In this document: positions 10,859-21,896 of the stretch, piece after piece
Position numbering within the stretch: the first letter of the stretch is position 1
Layout of the letters: the number at the start of each line of letters is the position of its first letter
Assembly: GCA_035772735.1 (NCBI GenBank)
Contig: JASDFA010000010.1
Location: 121,098,001 to 121,162,000 of the forward strand
Direction of reading: 5' to 3'
DNA length: 64,000 nt
DNA from: Datura wrightii
Taxonomy: Eukaryota > Streptophyta > Magnoliopsida > Solanales > Solanaceae
Program-made: the position numbers and the translations under genes
The notes under the pieces: model-generated
The model's input: the letters and a program-made list of their open reading frames with translations, nothing else
What the model was told of the DNA's origin: nothing
Databases searched by the model: none

Positions 10859-12744
10859 CTACTCTAATGCTTCGACCAATGGTATGTTCACAGACAGCTG
10901 TGTAAGCATTGAAAGGAATTTCTGGAACTTACAATTTTCCACCTTCTTCTTCATCCTTTGGGGAATGGTGGTGGTGCTCGTGGGATAGCTTTTTGCACTT
11001 GCGTTGCCCCTTGATCCATGACAGGTTCCTTCTCACCTCTCGAGGCCTCTTGCAACTCACCAGCCTCTTTCTCAGCACTAGTATCATCATCCTCCATTAT
11101 GCTCTCTTTCTTCCATTCATCTTCAACTGTAAATGGGGGGTCAACTATGGTTTTTCCACTCCTAGTCATTACCGCCATATAATGTGCATCGTTCTTCGAA
11201 TTTTGGATAGTGTTTCTAGGTAGTGTACCCTTTTGTCTAGGGTTGATTGATGCTGACAGTTGCCCAAGTTGGTGTTCCATTTGCTTGGTGGTGGTAGCAT
11301 GATATTCCACCTTTTGACCCATACTTGATAAATCACCTCGGATCTCTTTCAACTGATCGTCAGTGGACCTCACCTTCTTCAACATCTCAGGCATCATGCT
11401 CTCAAACTTTGACTGACCGGCCTCCCCTTCTCGTGCATTGGGAGGCATATAGAATCCAGCTCGGTCATTGCGATAAACATCATTATGCCTCCAATCCCCT
11501 TCGCGCTCACGACCTCGGCTCCTATTTATGAACCCATTTCTGTTGTAGTTGTCTCTATACTGGTTCCGACCTTGATTTCCAGAACCTTGGCGCCAATTGT
11601 CTTGTCTAGACGCTTGGGCGTTGGTTCAGAAACCCGCCACCTAGCTATCCAAGAAGTTTTCCTCCTCCTCAGAATTAAAGTGATTAGCTCCTTGCTCCCT
11701 TCCTTGAGCACCCACTGCATTAACCTATTTGGCTCTATCTCCCATAATATACTTTGTCAGCAAGTCAAATGACGTACGTATATGATCCAACTCCAGTCGT
11801 GCTCTTATTTTTTTCTTTGTTGGTCTGCAGTCAAACCAACAACATATGTGCCTGTCACTGCATCAGCACCCTCATATGCTAGGCCCGGTTTGTGTTAGTC
11901 ACCCTATCAAGAATGGTGGCAGCTTACTCCCAGGTGTGACTCGTCAATGCTCCTCCAGCTATCGTGTCTGCTAAAGCCTTAGTGCTATTGTTCAGAGACC
12001 TGTAAAAATTTTCCAACAAACTATCATCTGGAATTTTGTGGTTGAGGCACTTAGTCAACTTCTTTTTGAATCTCAACCAAGTTTCATGAAGTGCATCAGT
12101 CTTGATTTGTCGAAAATTATAGATCTCATCTTTTAGCTGTAGGATCATGGATGGGGGAAAGAATCTCTCCAAAAAGGTCTATTTAAGTTCCCTCCAGTTG
12201 GTTATGGAGTCGTTGGGAAACTACGACAACCACAAAGTAGCTTCCCCTAATAGAGAAAAAGGGAAGAGTCTCAGCCGTATTGAATCCTGGCTTACTCTGG
12301 GCAACCTATATGCCTTGCATATTCCTATGAAGTTCATTAGGTGCAGGTTGGCGTCATCCGCTGCATGACCACTAAACACACCTTTCATATTTAGCAGCTG
12401 AATCATGGTGCTAGTGATGTCGAATTTGTCCCAGCAGGCAATGGTTGTGGCACAATTGCTCCAGTTGATCCGACTTTATCAATATCTAGGTCATCATCAT
12501 CGTCAAAGTATTGAGGGGCAAATCTATGAGCTCTGTTGCCCCTCCTTTGTCGACCAGCATTTACCACTTCATCTCTTTCATCATTCGCATGCTGTAGTGC
12601 AGCTTTCTGAGCTAGCTCGACTTACCTAGCTTCTTCAGTTATATGGGCCTCTCTTTGCTCGTGGTTTTCCATGTTACGCAGTGCTCCTTCGATTACTTGA
12701 TTTAATGGAACAAGGGGATCTCCTCTACTCCGAGTGCTTGGCAT
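10859..12744 (-). pseudogene. gag: A1 Athila-type gag
   Basis: Gag forms the particle that carries the RNA. I chose the ATG at 12744 because the frame reads MPSTRSRGDPLVPLNQ, then an acidic DDDDLDID stretch. The conserved Athila capsid part follows: GEATLWLS near 12221, LERFFPPSMILQLKDEI near 12150-12110, FRQIKTDALHETWLRFKK, then FYRSLNNSTK near 12000. After about 11720 an Arg/Asn/Gly-rich stretch (DNYNRNGFINRSRGRE) and a coiled-coil-like segment (MPEMLKKVRSTDDQLKEIRG, about 11400-11340) lead to AVMTRSGKTI and a proline-rich end (PRAPPPFPKG) at 10951. Several stops and at least two frameshifts break it. It lies downstream of the primer site, as expected. Confidence 0.88.
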
Positions 12745-12850
12745 TCACCGGAGAACAGCCTGTGGGTATCAAAAACAAAAAAATAAAGGTAATTAAAGAA
12801 ATAACTACCAAAAAGTTAATTACAAGATAATAACCTAGTTTCAACCGTAT

Positions 12851-12868
12851 TCCCTGGCAACGACGCCA
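12851..12868 (-). promoter_or_regulatory. A1 primer-binding site (tRNA-Asp)
   Basis: The minus strand reads TGGCGTCGTTGCCAGGGA, matching the complement of the 3' end of plant tRNA-Asp except for two transitions. It lies five bases from the LTR end. tRNA-Asp priming is the Athila-type choice. Confidence 0.85.
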
Positions 12869-12873
12869 CCTTT

Positions 12874-14454
12874 TGATAATGCTCAAACCACACCTCTTAC
12901 TGAAGTAAGAAGCAGACGTTGTTAATAAAGAACCCAACTAGAGGTTGGGGTCGATCCCACAAGGAATGGGAGACCGGATTATAGCCGGTAACTGAACTTG
13001 TAAGGTAGTTACTTTAAAATAGGGGGATTCTAAAGAAAATAAATAGTAAAAGAAAATATCAAAATTCTGATGTTAAGTCAATATCAAACGATAACTAGGG
13101 TTTGTGTTCTCCATGGGTTCATAACTAGTTCGGGTATACACTCGTTATTATCACCAATACTTAGTTATAGAACTGATAACTTAGGTTCATTCAAATGACC
13201 AACCAGTCCCTATTGAATGACTATACTAAATCAGTCGACCAAGTCTCATGAGCAGTATCAAACTATTCGTTAACACTAAGTTCCAGATTTAACTATCCTA
13301 CGACCACAACTCAAGTTAATACAATGATCATCAAAATCAAGGCTCCGTTGTAATTCTCTTTTCCTAATCTCTACCTCTTCGACCAAAGAAAGTAAAGAAT
13401 TTGGGCACTTCCTAATGTTGCGCACCAATAAGAAGCGTTTAAGAATGAAGAGAATACAATTAAATGTTTGTATTGGTTTTAAGATCACTTTGTGTAACCC
13501 TAGCTTGTTATTTCACCATGGTTCCCACAACCCTAGCTATAGAGGTTTTAGCCTCTCATAGGTGCAAGGTTGTGATTTGCATTCATGATTAAGAATAAAA
13601 ATCAATACTTACAATAATGTTAGAGAAAAACACTTCCTTCAATTACTCCATAAAAATCTTGAAAAACAAGTAGCAAGAACAAGATGAATTCAAGAACACG
13701 TTGATCACAAGTAAAGACCAACTCAATTCTCTCTCTCAAGGTTTCTAATCTCTAAAACTATCAAACTGACGTCCTCCTATTAAAATAAAACCTAAAACAT
13801 ATTTATACAAACATACGAATCCTCTTCCTAAGCCAATAGGGTGAATTTCCATATTTGCCGCCGCTAGTGCCACGATTCTCGACCTATGATCCGTAGCATG
13901 CTCCTATGACCCGTAGCTTCCTTTCGTATAATCTCAGTGGGCTAAATTCTGGCTAAGTGTTGGATCTGTGTACGGCTCGTACCATCAACTCACTACTCGT
14001 ACTGAGCTGCCGTACTTTGAATCAGAGATTTTGATGTTTTTCTGAAGTTCATCACGACCTAAATGGTATGACTCGTACCTTCATCTTAGGGGTCGTACTT
14101 TCTTCTCGTAGAAGGAGCCAGACTAAGATGGAATTCTTCTAGATTTCATCACGACTCATACAAGCCTGCTATAAATCATACTAGGACTTGTGGGTCACAT
14201 CTGCTCAGTCTTAACTTTCAGCAACTTCTCATGGCCTCCAGTACGACACGAAGGTCCTTCCTACGATCCATAATGTGGTCTGCACTTTTTTCCCATTTTG
14301 CAGTTTTTAAGCTATCTTTTGAAATTTTCAGTTCCAACATCTGTTTATCATGTAAAAGAAAGGAAAAGTACCTCATATCCATATAAATACACCAAAGTCC
14401 ATGCTATTTTCTTAGTTTTGTGCGTCGAATATGCTGCAAATCCACAACACATCA
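12874..14454 (-). repeat. A1 5' LTR (1581 bp)
   Basis: On the minus strand it begins TGATGTGTTGTGG and ends GAGCATTATCA, giving extended inverted termini TGAT/ATCA. A TATA box (TATAAATA, about 13800-13808) separates a U3 of about 650 bases from R and U5. U3 (13850-14280) carries many copies of the ACGACTCGT word. Its partner is 3607-5144. Beyond 14454 the sequence switches to G2 gag. Confidence 0.88.
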
Positions 14455-15547
14455 GCGCACGAGCTCCACCGACCCCTGACCTGGCTGAAGGGCAATCTCT
14501 GAGTCTATGTATGGGCTTGACACACCTAAAACAAGCATCCAAACCAACTAGGCACCTCTTGGGGTGATTCTTGCCGCACCCCACACAAACTGGGAAAGAG
14601 TGCTCCACCTACATTCTACCCTGACTGCTCGACTTTGAAGCTCTGGTCCTCCGAACCCCTCTGAATCTAGATGGCATGCTGGCCGACGATTGAGTTGGAG
14701 CGATAGACCTGTGCTGGGACTGCTAACGCTGTCCACCCCTGAACTGACTTGAAAAGTCCCATAGCTATCGGTCCTGGCCCTCTTGGCCTCTCTCTTCCTC
14801 TGGTATACTGACTCCATCTGCTGAGCATGCAACATAATATGGGGAAAGTCGATATCCCAATGTAGGATGGCGATCCTGCAATCCTTATCCAAATAATCCT
14901 CCACTTCATGAACAAAAAGACTCACCCGAGCCCTCTTGTCTGCCACCAACTCTGGATCATACTTGGGTAATCGGGTGAACTCTAATGCGTACTCCTGAAC
15001 AGACATGTCACCCTGTTTCAAATTAACAAACTCGGCCACCTTGAGCTCCCTCATCTCCTGAGGGAAGAACCGGTCCAAAAATGTCGTCTTCCAAACGTAT
15101 CGGTCCTGCACCCACTGCCCTCACATCTCTCCGCTGCTTGAACCATATGTGAGCCACCCCCTTTAGCTGATAGGAGGTCAAGTCGACACTCTCCCCATTG
15201 TTCGCCCCTATAAACTGGGTGATCTTCAAAATCTCGTCAATGAAATTGTGGGGATACTAGCCCACCTTCTACCCTGTGAACTCAGGAGGGCTCATTCTCA
15301 AGAAATCGCTCACCCTAGCTGCCGCCACATTCCCATTCTGAGGGTGAAGCGCCACTGTTTGATTATGAACCTGGGCAGCCATGGCCTGTGCCAGCATCTG
15401 AATCACTGCCCTAAACTTAGCGTGGGCAGCTTGCTATGGTACGTGCTCCTCGTGAATGGATGGGGCTGGTTGATGCTCATCACCATTGGCACCCTCATGA
15501 TCATTGCCGTTACCATTTCTTCTGGAGTTCTCTCGGCGTGGAGGCAT
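14455..15547 (-). pseudogene. gag: G2 gag (capsid and zinc knuckles), cut by A1
   Basis: The start at 15547 (MPPRRENSRRNGNGND) follows the leader. Capsid motifs in order: FLRMSPPEF, DEILKITQFIGAN, VDLTSYQLKGVAHIWFKQ (to about 15140), then in a second frame TTFLDRFFPQEMRELKVAEF and MSVQEYALEFTRLPKYDPEL. After a basic stretch (REAKRARTD) the frame returns for the nucleocapsid: one imperfect CxxC...H...C unit, then a proper CCHC knuckle CFRCVKPIHRLRDC. Stops near 15435 and 15290, plus two frameshifts near 15120 and 14610, inactivate it. The last residues (GVGGARAL) run straight into the A1 LTR at 14454, which marks the insertion point. Confidence 0.9.
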
Positions 15548-15626
15548 GATTCTGCAAATGCGAATAGCATGAATTAGAAGGGTAAAGGACTTTCATCACA
15601 CGACATAGATCACAAAGAAGGGAACA

Positions 15627-15631
15627 TTTCC
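15627..15631. repeat. Target-site duplication of E3, left copy
   Basis: TTTCC directly before the E3 5' LTR; the same five bases follow the 3' LTR at 25984-25988. The target was the G2 5' leader. Confidence 0.93.
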
Positions 15632-18341
15632 TATAACACCCTAGAAAATATTTGGTGATTATTTGATGTTTTTATGCTAGGTTAAGGAAAGTACGGGGTT
15701 GTATATTGGTCGTAGATGACAAGGGAAATGTGTACGATCAAAAAACCAAAGAGTATGTGACATTCCTAAGTAAGGGTCAATTTTAAACGATCAAATCTCC
15801 TAATATATAATGAATATCAAATTAAAGATCTTTGAATCTAGTTTTAAGAACATCAAACCTCTTGTCAATCGGAGTTCGGAGTAAGAAGTAATGGGCATTT
15901 TACCGAAGTATCGCGGCGGTGATGCGGCCATGAAGCCCTAGCGCCTCCACCGCCCTATTTACTTAAAATCTGATTTTCACTTGTAGAAAATATTTTCAGC
16001 TAAATCTAAATTGACCAGCTTGCTAAGGATTCCATTTCTCTCTCAATTCCAGCAGCTAGGACAAAGAAAATCAAGGAGAAACATCAGCAAAGTTCAAGAA
16101 AATCACAAGATAAGTTGAGATTACTTTGCCAGGTGTGTTTAGGGCTGTTTTGGAGCTCATTTTGGCAAGGTTTTGAAGAATTTTTTCTGCGTTTCAAAAT
16201 CTAATTGGACTGCCTATATATCAATCTTTGAGTAGGTTCTGATATCAGGAGAAAAGGTAAGGATTTCTCCCCTTTTAAACCTATCAAATTGCAAAGCGAA
16301 AATCTGGAAATTGGAAGCTAAGGGAGCTATCGATGGACTGTTTGTGAGCTGAGTTTTGCTCATTTTTCTTAGGCGTTTTGGCTGTTTGTTTTGCATGAAT
16401 TATACATCATATTAAGAGTAGAATTACAGAAAAACTAAGGTAAAATTTCCTCTTGTTTCTCCCTCAAAAGTTAGTGAAAACTAGTTGAGAAAATGGCTAA
16501 ATGTTGTTGATGTTGTCGTGTGTTGTTGTTGTTGCTATTGTGACTGCCTCTCGTTAGTTATTTTGGCTGCATATTATAGATTAAGCTTGTCTTTGGCCTA
16601 TAAAACCAGTGGATGAAGGAGGTTGAAGGCTTATCATTAAGATAGGAAATCGGCTAGAGAAAAGTTCATAGGAGAAAGGTATGTAAGGCGCACCGTCTAT
16701 CGTTCTTTTAAGCACAACTCATGTGTTGTGAATCGAATGAGACAACAACCTATTTAAAAGTCTTGAGGCAGTATGCTAAGATTCATTTAAGCTTTAAAGT
16801 TCCATGTTTTATTGAGGATAAATGTTAAGATTATGCCTAGCTGAAGTGAGACATCTAAAGTGTGATATTTTGTTGATTGTTGTCGTAGTTGCACATTGTT
16901 TTGGAGACCCCTCAGCGTGGGCATTGTTAGCTGGTCCTTACTATATGATATGTGTATATATATATGTGATGTTAAATGTGTTTAAAGGTCTGGTTGCTAA
17001 CTGAAGTTGCTAAAAGAGCCAAGATGAGGACGTGTAAACAATTTTAAGCCACATAAAGACATCGCAAGCTATTAAGGGAAAACAAGATTATCGAATTAGG
17101 ATTACATAGTTATGGTTGTCCTTTATCTTATTTGTATGTTATGAAATATGTCAGGCCAAGGGGAGATTTCATAATCCATATCCCTTAAGCCGAACGACAA
17201 GCTAGCGATTTTCTGAGCTCTAATGTCCCTTGAACACGATCTATAAATTTTGTTGAAACTCATAGGTCATTCGTAGTTCCTTATGATTTATACAAGTTTT
17301 TAATACAAGCATTTAAGTTCTATTTTCGAGCTTTACATGTTATATGTACTCAGTTCAAGTTATGCATTACGAAGGAGGCCTATGCAGGCCATATGTTTAG
17401 TATTCGTCATTTCTATGTTGTACGTATTGAACTGGTCTAGTATAAGCCATATCGACTCCATTTATGATTCTGTCTAAGATTTTATTGATTTTACCCCGGT
17501 GTGGTATACTGTATTGAGGTCTTGTTATTTTACCCTGGCGTGGTACACCGGCTGGACAGAGTTTACCCAAGTATGGTACACCGGCTGGAGGCATTTTTAT
17601 TTTTACCCCGATGTGTTACACTGTTTGGATGAATTTTATATAGATTTTATGGTCGGCTTTCTGCTGGCATTTCAGTTATAGTCTTTGTTGTGCATTAGAT
17701 GTTGCATTTACACTTCAATAATGAGTTATTATCAGGTTTCTATTTTTAGGATTTCGGGTTGTTACTACTCCTTATTTCTAGCCTAGTGATCATTTTTATC
17801 TTACATGTTTATAGTTTTCAGCCTTTCATACTAGTACATTTTATTCGTACTGACGTCCCTTCATCTTGGTACCCTTCTTGCAATCGTGCTGTAGGTATAG
17901 GCTGAGGCTCAGATCATTGGACGTAGTAGGAGCCAGATTTCAGCAGAATATTGGTATGCTCCTCTCTTCCAGGAGCCATGTCCTAGTTTGGACTATTTTC
18001 AGTTTTGTGTACAGCAAGGGTAGGTCGGGGCCCTGTCCCGTGCTTTTCAGTTTGTTTACTCTGTAGAGGCTAATGTGGACTAGTTTGTATAGTAGTGTGG
18101 GTTGTGTAGTCGTATTGGGTTTTCATTTCTTTGCTTAGCTTTATTGTAGCCTTGTCGGCTTTCCAGGTTGCATATTTATAATTGTCAAGGGATTATTGGC
18201 CTAGTGACAGGTGGTTTGGTCGGTTGTGATAGGTGGCTTGGTCAGACTTAGTGTTACATTTGTAGATGCTATATAGCCGGCTTCTCTATCGATCATGAAT
18301 TAAGTTCCATTTGCACCCTACCCTAGTTTTGGGGCGTGACA
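15632..18341 (+). repeat. E3 5' LTR (2710 bp)
   Basis: It starts TATAACACCC (not TG) and ends GGGGCGTGACA. The U3 holds a GC-rich block with GTATCGCGGCGGTGATGCGG and CGCCTCCACCGCC (about 15907-15955). A possible TATA is CTATATATC near 16213. The 3' half contains a tandem array at 17489-17638 and ends directly before the primer site. Small ORFs in it have no recognisable product. Confidence 0.92.
17489..17638 (+). repeat. Tandem subrepeat array in the E3 5' LTR
   Basis: Four diverged copies of a 35-45-base unit, each with a TTTACCC-like start, a GTGTGGTACAC-like core and a CGGCTGGA-like end. The same array is in the 3' LTR at 25134-25281, so it predates the insertion. Confidence 0.85.
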
Positions 18342-18345
18342 GACT

Positions 18346-18357
18346 TGGTATCAGAGC
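18346..18357 (+). promoter_or_regulatory. E3 primer-binding site (initiator tRNA-Met)
   Basis: TGGTATCAGAGC is a perfect match to the complement of the 3' end of initiator tRNA-Met, four bases after the LTR. Confidence 0.95.
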
Positions 18358-18548
18358 GAAGTCGTGTCCTAGGGAGTCCACAAAGACGTGTCTAGTAGAG
18401 TCTTGCTTATGGGTATGTTGTGCACCATACTTATAATTAGGAGGCTACAAGACATTTAAGAATTGTTTCACTTCTTTTACTAATAGTTCGTGTTATAGGT
18501 CGAGGTCATAAGTACTGTGATATCTAAATTGTGTTATTATTTTAGAGT

Positions 18549-19745
18549 ATGCTTGTGACAAGGAAGATAACTACAAGGTTGATTGGCACAGCCGTTGGGG
18601 AGGGTACTAGTCTCTCTCCAGTGGACCAAAGAGACAAGTCAGAGGCTCAGAGTGAATCTCCTGCCCCAAGTATTACAGTTCCTCCCCCACCGGCCAGAGC
18701 AATGGGAGATAGACCTCTAGCTCCTCTGGCACCAGCAGTACTTGAGGGTAGTAGAGTGGCAGACCCTCCCATGCCTGTGGTACCTCCAATTATTCCGAAA
18801 GGACAGGGTCTTATGGGAGCTGTTTAGTTGATGGCTCGTATAGCCGCAGGTCAAGAGCGACGATTGGAGGCGATAGAGAGACACAGAGTCCAGACAACTG
18901 AGAGTTCCAGGGACCGAGAGTTCTTGAGTTTGAGCCTTCCTATATTCACCGGATTAGACCCGAGCGAGGATCCTCAGGACTTTATCGATCAGACTTATAG
19001 GGTGTTAAAGGTGATGTGAGCTACAGCGACTGAGAATCTAGAGTAAGGAAGTATGAGTGTGTGTGAGTATTGTCTTTTGTTTAATTCTCTTGGCAGGTAT
19101 GCTCCTCACATGGTTCAGAAGATGGAGGATAGAGTTCATCAGTTCATGTTAGGGTTGGGGCTTCATATAGTTCAAGATTGCTTGGGGGTATCTACTCAGG
19201 AGCACAAGGACATTTCAAGAATTTAGGATTTCGCCCTGAGGGCAGAGGATTTGGTTCATCAATTACGGGATACTCGGAGACAGCAGGAGCAACGAAAGAG
19301 AGCTAGGACTGTGGGTCCTTACAAAGGTCAAAAAGGTGACCCACAGGCTTAGTCATCCAGGCAGTTAGTTAGGCAAATTTGGAGTGCCCCACCTTAGTTT
19401 CAGGTACAGAGAAGAGACCAAGGCCCAGCTCTATCTATCTCTCGACGACAGAAGTGGGTGGGGCAGAGGAGACCACCATTGTCGCCTTGTCCCAAGTGTG
19501 GGAATTGTCATCCAGGTTACTGTCATCAGGGGTAGAATGTATGTTATCATTGTGGGCAGCCAGGGCACTTTATGAGGGATTGTTAAGATAGGGTCGAGGC
19601 GGATCAGGCGCGATCAGCGGTTGCTTTGTCATCCTCCGTTCGACCTTCCTTACCTGATCCTCAGCTAGCAATAGGCCATGGCAGAGGCATAGGGAGAGAG
19701 GCTTCGAGTTCTGGGGCAGCACAGAATCGATTTTATGCTTAGGGC
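18549..19745 (+). pseudogene. gag: E3 gag
   Basis: Starts MLVTRKITTRLIGTAV after a 190-base leader. A Pro-rich region (18670-18810) precedes the capsid: LPIFTGLDPSEDPQDFIDQ to about 19017. About 180 bases of capsid are then missing relative to E8: the frame jumps from ATATENLE directly to GSMSVCEYCLLFNSLGRYAP near 19040. The rest follows: KMEDRVHQFMLGLG, DFALRAEDLVHQL, a basic stretch, and a nucleocapsid with CPKCGNCHPGYC and a CCHC knuckle CYHCGQPGHFMRDC (19538-19585). At least eight in-frame stops occur, most where sister copies have Gln. Two ORFs over 19379-19591 are other-frame shadows. Confidence 0.9.
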
Positions 19746-20309
19746 GGTCAACAGGACCCGGAGGCCTCACCTGATGTTGTTACAGGTACTTTGATTATTT
19801 ATCCTCGTGCAGTATATGTCTTACTTGATCCTAGTTCTACACTCTCTTATGTCACAACATTGGTTGCAAGTCAGTTTGAGACAGTCCCTGACTTATTATC
19901 TATACCATTTGTTGTTTCTATGCCAATTGGCGAATTTGTGTTAGCTAGACGAGTTTACCGAAACTACATAGTATAGGTATGTGATAGATCAACCTTAGCT
20001 GATCTAGTTGAGCTTGAAATGCTTGATTTTGATGTCATTTTGGGTATGGATTGGTTGGCGGCATGTTATGCTAATGTTGATTGCATATCTAAGGTTGTCA
20101 GATTCAATTTTCCCGATGAGCTAGTCCGGGAATGGCAAGGTAATGCCGTTACTCCTAAAGGTAAGTTTATTTCATACCTTAAGTCTCAGAAGTTGATATA
20201 CGAAGGTTGTATTTCTCACTTGGTTCGGGTAAATAACTTGGAATGTTAGCCTACGACTCTCCAGTCAATTCCTATTGTAAATGAGTTTCCTAAGGTCTTT
20301 CCATAGGAT
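19746..20309 (+). pseudogene. pro: E3 aspartic protease and linker to RT
   Basis: The protease matures the polyprotein. The active site is YVLLDPSSTLSYVT (19808-19849); family members usually have DPGST, so the Gly after Asp-Pro is replaced by Ser. Then PFVVSMPIGEF and ARRVYRNYIV, a stop near 19975, LEMLDFDVILGMDWL (the LGMDWL flap block typical of chromoviruses), VRFNFPDE, GKFISYLKSQKLI and HLVRVNN. Stops at 20247 and 20304 separate it from reverse transcriptase. It shares the gag frame. Confidence 0.88.
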
Positions 20310-21896
20310 TTGCCTGGAATTCCTCCTGAAATGGAGATAGATTTTGCTCTTGATCTACTTCTAGGTACTCAACCTATATCTATCCCTCCTTACAAAATGG
20401 CTCCAGTAGAGCTAAGGGAATTAAAGGAGCAATTAAGAGATCTGCTCGAGAAGGGATTCATTCGACCTAGTGTATCGCCTTGGGGTGCACTAGTGCTCTT
20501 TGTGCGAAAGAAAGATGGGTCGTTAAGAATTTGTATTGACTATAGGTAGTTAAATAAGGTTATGATTATGAATATGTACCCACTTCCCAGGATTGATGAC
20601 CTGTTCGATCAGTTACAAGGTACCAGATGCTTCTCAAAGATTGATTTGAGATCTAGGTACCATCAATTGCGGGTTAGGGAAGTTTATATCCCCAAGACTG
20701 CCTTCAGGACTAAATATGGCCATTATGAGTTCTTAGTGATGTCATTTGGGCTTACTAATGCCCCAGTAGCTTTTATGGACCTGAGGAATCGGGTGTTTGG
20801 GCCTTTTCTTGATGTATTTGTGATCATCTTTACTGATGATATTCTGATTTACTCGCGATCCGAGGCTGAGCATACAAGTTATTTGATAGCAGTATTATAG
20901 ACTCTACAGGAGCACAGGTTATATGCTAAATTTTCTGAATGTGAGTTTTGGCTAACATTTGTGGCTTTCCTTGGTCATGTAATTACAGCTGAAGGTATAA
21001 GAGTGGATAGTCTGAAGATAGAGGCAGTAAAGACTTGGCCCAGACCCTTGAATCCTACAGAGGTTCGCAGCGTTCTGGGGTTAGCAGGTTATTATCGCCG
21101 ATTTGTGGAAGGTTTCTCTAATATCGCGGCACCATTGACAAATTTGACTCATAAAGCAGCTAAGTTTTAGCGGACAGAGGCATGTGAGCGATGTTTTCAA
21201 GAATTCAAGAATTGAAGCATAGGCTGACTTCATCACCTGTCCTGACTCTTCCAGAGGGTGTCGAGGGTTATGTGGTCTACTATGATGCTTCGAAAGTTGA
21301 GATAGGTTATGTTTTGATGCAACACGACAAGGTCATTACTTATTCCTCTAGCCAGTTAAGGAAGCAGGAGCAAAATTATCCTACCCATGATCTTGAGTTG
21401 GCCGCAGTGGTATTTGCATTGAAGATTTGGCGCCACTACTTATACGGGGTACATGTTCATATCTTCATAGATCATAAGAGCCTCCAGATTTGTTTCAGTA
21501 GAAGGAGTTGAATTTACGCCAAAGAAGGTGGTTAGAATTGATAAAAGATTATGATGTTAGCATTCTGTATCATCTGGGCAAGGAAAATGTTATAGCTGAT
21601 GCGCTAAGTCGTAAGTCTATGGGTAGCTTGAGTCATATTCAGGTTGATAGGATTGAATGATGAAGGCTCTACGATAGTTGTCTGACTTACAAATTCGGTT
21701 ACTGAATGCCGAAGATGGGGGTCCTACTGTCAAAAACACAGTAGAATTGTCCTTGGTAGCGAAAGTTAAGCAATGACAATATGACTATGCACAGTTAGTC
21801 TTACTAAGAGACAGTATACCACAACAGAAGCAGAGCTTATTTGATTGTGGACCCGATGGAGTTCTTAGATACTAGGGCCGTTTATGTGTACCTAAT
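20310..21896 (+). pseudogene. pol: E3 reverse transcriptase and RNase H
   Basis: RT copies element RNA into cDNA and RNase H removes the RNA. Blocks in order: PISIPPYKMAPVELRELK, GFIRPSVSPWGA, FVRKKDGSLRICIDYR, then TAG at 20547, YPLPRIDDLFDQLQG, FSKIDLRSRYHQLRV, FLVMSFGLTNAP, and the catalytic box FTDDILIYSR (20828-20857; both Asp kept, Val to Thr). The thumb follows (AFLGHVITAEGI, VLGLAGYYRRFVEGF). RNase H from about 21191 is in another frame: YYDASK, HDLELAAVVFALKIW, FIDHKSLQ; the tether ADALSRKSMGSL lies near 21600, and frames change again near 21505 and 21660. Stops at 20547, 20898 and 21168 replace Gln found in sister copies. Confidence 0.93.

Larger units (their letters stand above)
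3607..14454 (-). mobile_element. A1: Athila-like LTR retrotransposon lacking visible RT and integrase
   Basis: Two related LTRs (3607-5144, truncated by E1, and 12874-14454) flank about 7.7 kb. From 5' to 3' on the minus strand: LTR, tRNA-Asp primer site, gag, aspartic protease, a 1.4-kb non-coding block, an extra ORF, a 1.5-kb non-coding block, polypurine tract, LTR. No reverse transcriptase, RNase H or integrase motif is visible in any frame between protease and extra ORF, so it looks non-autonomous. The LTR end at 14454 abuts G2 gag, showing insertion there; the predicted TSD is GCGCA (14455-14459) with its partner outside the window. Over the first 200 bases the two LTRs look roughly 90-92% alike by eye. 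Confidence 0.85.

Noticed and set aside
19379..19591. Two overlapping plus-strand ORFs in E3 gag
   Set aside because: Shadow frames of the nucleocapsid region; the CCHC knuckle is read in the gag frame.
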